Below are positions 58,881-64,000 of a DNA stretch of 64,000 nt, in pieces. The notes under the pieces were generated by a model, which saw only the letters and a list, made by a program, of their open reading frames with translations, made no database searches and was not told where the DNA came from. The translations under genes were made by a program, and so were the position numbers. Origin of the DNA: Chelonoidis abingdonii (Eukaryota; Chordata; Testudines; Testudinidae); contig NC_133778.1 of the NCBI RefSeq assembly GCF_003597395.2, positions 12,462,211 to 12,526,210 of the forward strand, in the 5' to 3' direction. Numbering within the stretch: position 1 is the stretch's first letter; each line of letters begins with the position of its first letter.

Positions 58881-61800
58881 TAAGCTGAGGCAGCACCAGC
58901 TCTACCAGCCTTTGAAAGGAAGCAGTATACCTGACTTATTTTGCTGTTTGCTATAGAAGGGGTGGCAGGGCCATGTCACTGACTTTGCCTCAGTCCTCCC
59001 CCAACCCTTTTCAGGAGACTGACTCAGTGCTAGCAGGAAGCAATGCCTCTGCTCCACGATGAGATTGTGCCCATCCCCTACACAAGGAAAGGGGAAGTAT
59101 TTATATTATAGTAGCAACCACAGGCCCCTAAGTGGAAATTAAGCCCCATTATTGTTGGAGGTATAGACACTGAAAAGACAATTCCAGTCGAAAGGTCCGA
59201 TGCTCTAAAGGCATAAATAGACAAAATAAGGATGAGGATACAACATACAAGCAAATGAACATGGTGAAGAATTGGCTCAGCGTTGTTAGTTACAGGGATT
59301 GGGGTTTGGAGGTGGGGGTTTAATCAGAGGCAGAGAGAGGAAATGAAGAATAAGAAAGGGAAGAAGTGGAAGAGGATAGTCACAGCTTGTCACCCATCTA
59401 GTCATGATCAGGCTGGGGTTGTAGGCACCATGGGAGACATGATCTTAAGGAGGAATCTGAAGGAAGATAAGATAGTAACTGATTGGATTTTCTGAGGGAG
59501 ATTTTCCGACTCGTAAGGGGTAGTGTGATAGACAGTATCGCGTTGCATAGCTTCTGTCCTCTTCTCCCCATTTCCATTCATGGAGAGCTATCCACAATCT
59601 AGCCCTCCAATCACCATCCCAATGCCATTGGGATAATGACATAGATCTATCTATCATGCATACATGAACTTGTCCATCACTGTCTGAACACCAGTGTAAG
59701 GAGGATCCATTCATCCCCTCTGCTTTTGTGGATGAAGTGGATCCAGACACGATGCAGCCCAGAAGTGGGGAGTTCCAGCTTTGTGTTTCATCTGGCCTAC
59801 CGCGGGAACCTGAAGGAGCTCCTCTGTGGAGATTCACAGATTTGGGACTCTGTGGAATTTTGAGGGCAGGGCCTGTCTACAGCATTCACACCTCCAGTGT
59901 CAGGGAACTCCAGTGGACAGCTACACCTGAGTTAATGAGGCCAGAGGTTGCACCTGCAGCTCCCACAGAGGAAACATTTTTCTCATGAATAGAGTGGCTG
60001 TCCTCTCCCCACTAAAAGCCCTTTTCATCTTGAAGGGAGATGGAAAGAGCAGAGATACAACATAGATAACCCAATCTTCTGTGGGACCAAGGATCTCCAG
60101 ATTTCATCTGAGTGGAAGGCTGCATGACTCTGCCACAGATTCCTCCCTTTTAGAGCACTTCAGAAGGAAGTTTCTTGGTACTTCTACTCTCTTCCCTTGG
60201 ATATTTCCATGGGAGGTAGAATTTGGACTTCAAATACCAACAGAGGAGGAGCAAGCACTTAGTCTGCTCACAATAATATTCACACATAGGAGCAGTTAGG
60301 CTGGCACGGGAAGCTGAATAGTCTCGGTACTTGTGTCCCACAGCAGGAAACAGATGTGCTACCATGCTATAGCAGGAAACAAGATGACAACTAGTGTGAT
60401 CATAAAATCATTGCAACAGATAGGGCTTGATCTGAAGGGGAGTCCTGCTGTTCAGATAATAATACTAAAATAAAAGCAATAGTTTAATAAATACAGTACA
60501 GGAAGAAAGACGAAGACAGGTGCATTTCTCTCCCCATCCCCATATTTTAAAAAATATCACTCAAACTCTCATCACACACCACAGTATCTTAAAAAAGTTG
60601 ACAGATTATGATGGGAGAATGACTACATGAGGAAAATATTGGTACAGATCCTGAGCTGCTGTAAGTCAGGGTAGCTCCTCTGAATTCAATGGTGCGACTA
60701 CAATTTATATAGGCACTTTCCAATTTCACTGACATTTGGTGAAGAAGCAGATATTTCAAGGCAATGATATAATCCTACTATAGTTTTTAGTGTGTGAGGT
60801 AATGAACATCTTTAGTGCTTAAAGATGCTGTGCAAACCTGCAGGGCATGTGCGAATGCCAAGATTTTTATGAAAAGGGTGGTTTTACTGCCAACAGACTT
60901 TAAAAAAATCTCTGCCGTTTATATTAATAAGACTGGATGTTATTGCATGTCAGAAGTTACTGTGATTTATAAAGTACTTCCTACCCAGTGTGTACTGAAA
61001 ACACTTGGCTTTCAGTTCCAGTAACTAACAGCAGATGATAATAGCTTTATCTCCAATAGCCAACTTGACCTGGAACCTTTTATCATTTCTGGTGATCTTA
61101 GCACTGCATTTGGCTTTCACCTTTGCTTAGGATAGCTGTGACTTTTTTCTTCTAGTTTGGACCACAAAAAAGTAATTCTTATAACAAAAAAATCATATTA
61201 TTGCATCACAATTGTAGAACATTGGAATGTTTTGTATTGTTTTACATTAGGGTTGGTTTGTAGCTTCAACCTGTTATTTTCCTTTCTAGAATTTGATACA
61301 CATCTTGAGGAAAAATGTCAAAAATGTAGTGAAAGAGAAAGGCAGGAAAAGCATAGCAGGAGGGATGATCGGTTTGAAATAAAAGTGTAGGCTATGTTTC
61401 ATGGGCCAGAACTAGTGCACTCATTCTAACTGACCTTCACATCAAAACAGGCCATAGTGCTACGAAAGAGTGTTTGTGAAAAAGAAAAGAATATGATTGG
61501 TTGGGAGTACTGAGCCTCATTCTAGGACACCTTTCACATTCTGAGCAAGGTCATGTTTTAGATGGTTGTATACAGTGGGTCAGATCTCCACTATACTGTG
61601 GAACCTTTGTGCCAATCTCTTTGGTCAAATAGACTGCAGGTAGAATAGGGCTGCTGAAGTTTCTACTATGTTACCACTATCCCCCTGGCCCTGGCTGTAG
61701 GAGTGTGGCTAGAGTTTCTACATCCCAGAAAACCCTAGCTACTAGTATGGCTTCTTGGTGCCATGGACAACAGGGCATAACTTGTGGTAGCCCTAAATGC

Positions 61801-62569
61801 AAAAGTAGAAGGCTCTGGGTTCCACCAACTGAGGTGGACAGGATCTGGATAGCGATCACTGGCTAACAAGAGGAACCCACATCATCCCAGGAAACAAATG
61901 TCAGAAATGCCCATGCTATTAGGGCGGGTCAAGGCAATCTTTCACGTCATTTACACTGCTCTTGCTCTGGCTAGCTGCAGGAGAAGTTTTACCAGAAAGG
62001 AATGTACACCAGATAAGGGGCCACTGCAGCATTCTTTGTCTGATGCAGAAACACAGAACTCAGTCCCCTCTGTCTTTTCCTGACTTGTTTTGGCTGGCCA
62101 GCTGCATACACCACAGCTCATCTATAGCCTACCCTCCATTCTCCCCCGCAACACTTGTTCTCTGACTGAACAGTGGAATCTGGCTTTCTCTTTACACTGT
62201 GTCTATTGGGGACTTTTTTAGACATACAGGGATTCCCACGTGTGTTATGCAGAGCAGGTATAGAGTGCCTGGCCTGAGGGGCTTACTTTGTGCTTGTTGA
62301 TGTAATCCTGCTCCTGACATGGCTAAATCAGAACCACCTTGGTGACCCCATGGTTCTTGAGCATTGTTGAAATAGCTGATTGAGCTGCTAGCTCCCTTAA
62401 ACATGGCCCAAACTGCCACAGAGCATTTGGGGAACTTAGGCACAAAAACTCCGCTGAGCATCAGCTGGAATGCTCGACAGGCCACCTGTGCCCACGCAAG
62501 CACTTGAAGATACTGGTTCTAATCCTTCTGTGGCTAAATTTCCATTTTGGTAATGAGAGACTACATATT
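58881..62569. other. Intergenic sequence, mostly unassigned
   Basis: No gene was recognised. An old-repeat-like stretch (ATCCTGAGCTGCTGTAAGTC ... TGAATTCAATGG) lies at about 60647-60735. Short frames such as 59728-59988 have no known motif. Confidence 0.4.
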
Positions 62570-64000
62570 TACCAACCTCACAGGCATGTGACCAGGATGC
62601 TGATAGTGACTGTGAAATGCTCAGGGAGGTTAGAGAGGCTGTACAAATAGACAACTCCATAATAATGGGGGATTTGAACTATTCCCATATTGACAGGGTA
62701 CATGTCACCTCAGGATGGGATGCAGAGATAAAGTTTCTTGATACCTTAAATGACTGCTTCTTGGAGCAGCCAGTCCTGGAACCCACAAGAGGGGATGCAA
62801 TTCTTGATTTAATCCTAAGTGGTGCACAGGAACTGGTTCAAGAGGTGAATATCGCTGAACTGCTTGGTAACAGTGAACATAATATAATTAAATTTAACAT
62901 GTGGGGGTGGACGAGGGTAGACACTAAAACAGCCCACCATGGCAGCATTTAATTTCACTAAGGGGACCTACACAAAAATGAGGAAGTTAGTTAAACAGAA
63001 ATTAAAAGGTACAGGACCAAAACTGAAATCCCTGCAAGCTGCATGGAAATGTTTTAAAGACACCATAATAGAGGCTCAAATTAAAAGTATACCCCAAATT
63101 AAAAAATAGTAAGAGGACCAAAAAATGCCACCGTGGCTAAACAACAAAGTAAAAGAAGCAGTGAGAGGCAAAAAAGCATCTTTCAAAAAGTAGAAGTTAA
63201 ATCCTAGTGAGGAAAATAGAAAGGAGCATAAACTCTGGCAAGTGAAGTGTAAAAATATAATTAGGAAGGCCATGAAAAGAATTTGAAAATGGATAGCCAA
63301 AGACTCAAAGTAATGGCAATTTTTTTTTTTAAGTACACCAGAAGCAGGAAGCCTGATAAACAGCCTATGGGGCCACTGGACGATTGAGATGCTAAAGGAG
63401 CATTCCAGGAAGAAAAAGGCCATTTAGGAGAAACTAAATGAATTCTTTGCATCCGACTTCATGACTGAGGATATGAGGGAGATTCCCAAACCTAAACCAT
63501 TCTTTTTAGGTGACAAATCTGAGGAAATGTCTCAGATTGAGATGTCATTAGAGGAGGTTTTGGAACAAATTAATAAATTAAAGAGTACTAAGTCACCCGG
63601 ACCAGATGGTATTCACTCAAGAGTTCTAAAGGAACTCAAATGTGAAATTGCAGAACTACCAACTGTGGTATGTAACCTATCATTTAAATCAGCTTCTGTA
63701 CCAGATGACTGGAGGATAGCTAATGTGATGCCAATTTTTTAAAAAGATTCCAGACGTGAGCCTAGCAATTACAGGCCAGTAAGCCTAACTTCAGTACCTT
63801 GCAAATTGGTTGAAACCATAGTAAAGAACAGAATTATCAAACACATAGATGAACACGATTTGTTGTGGAAGGATCAATATGGATTTTGTAGAGGGAAATC
63901 ATTCCTCACCAATATATAGAATTCTTTGAGGGGTCAACCAGCATGTGGACCAAGGGGACCGTGAATATAGTATACTTAGATTTTCAGAAAGCCTTTGACA
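62570..64000 (+). mobile_element. CR1/L3-like LINE, runs off the right edge
   Basis: The endonuclease C-terminal half reads ADSDCEMLREVREAV, IIMGDLNYSHIDR, LEQPVLEPTRGDAILDL and NSEHNIIKFN. Both usual signatures are altered (GDLN for GDFN, SEHN for SDHN). The linker and start of the polymerase follow: KSTKSPGPDGIHSRVLKEL, DDWRIANVMPIF, SNYRPVSLTSVP and DQYGFCRGKSFLTNI. Stops and shifts are present, and the copy continues past the window. It is the least broken LINE frame here apart from these lesions. Confidence 0.88.

Overview
This looks like nuclear DNA from a vertebrate, most likely a cryptodiran turtle. The evidence is a tRNA-derived SINE with a CR1-type tail at about 17.3 kb, many CR1 LINE fragments, a dense set of hAT, PIF/Harbinger and mariner-type non-autonomous DNA transposons, and MIR remnants. 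There is no bacterial-style gene packing. Nearly all long open frames are transposon remnants or by-products of GC-rich tandem repeats.

The one host gene I recognise is the 5' part of SPAG16 (sperm-associated antigen 16, the vertebrate PF20 homologue of the ciliary central apparatus), read right to left. Three short coding exons fit together in frame with splice sites: 23139-23219, 21058-21156 and 4444-4571. They encode an acidic N-terminus followed by a LisH-like segment. A CpG-rich block at about 27.64-28.26 kb is the likely promoter. It carries an exact TCTCGCGAGA element, a 13/14 match to the RFX X-box, and CCAAT boxes; an X-box is what a ciliary gene should have. The next exon would lie left of the window.

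Layout. 1-3.4 kb: a decayed PIF/Harbinger transposon inside a SPAG16 intron. 3.4-6.1 kb: hAT element, SPAG16 exon, a chelonian-type repeat with a 57-bp exact duplication, and another hAT element. 6.5-11.1 kb: a nearly complete but broken CR1 LINE interrupted by a mariner-type MITE and a solo LTR. 11.2-13.8 kb: GC-rich repeats ending in an array of about 23 copies of a 44/45-bp unit. 14.7-17.5 kb: an antisense CR1 and a tRNA-derived SINE. 17.6-22.4 kb: four more hAT elements around SPAG16 exon 2. 22.4-28.3 kb: first introns and promoter. 28.5-30.1 kb: a fold-back hAT element with transposase remnants on both strands. 30-64 kb: gene-free sequence upstream of SPAG16 holding four CR1 insertions (one split by an LTR, one split by a second CR1), two further solo LTRs, several hAT elements (three of which have perfect 8-bp target duplications), fold-back repeats and MIR. 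A CR1 copy runs off the right end.

No novel defence, metabolic or mobile system is evident. The most useful results are the SPAG16 5' gene model with its promoter, the nested insertion histories, and the two-variant tandem array. All identifications come from reading the sequence and remembered family features; no database search was run.
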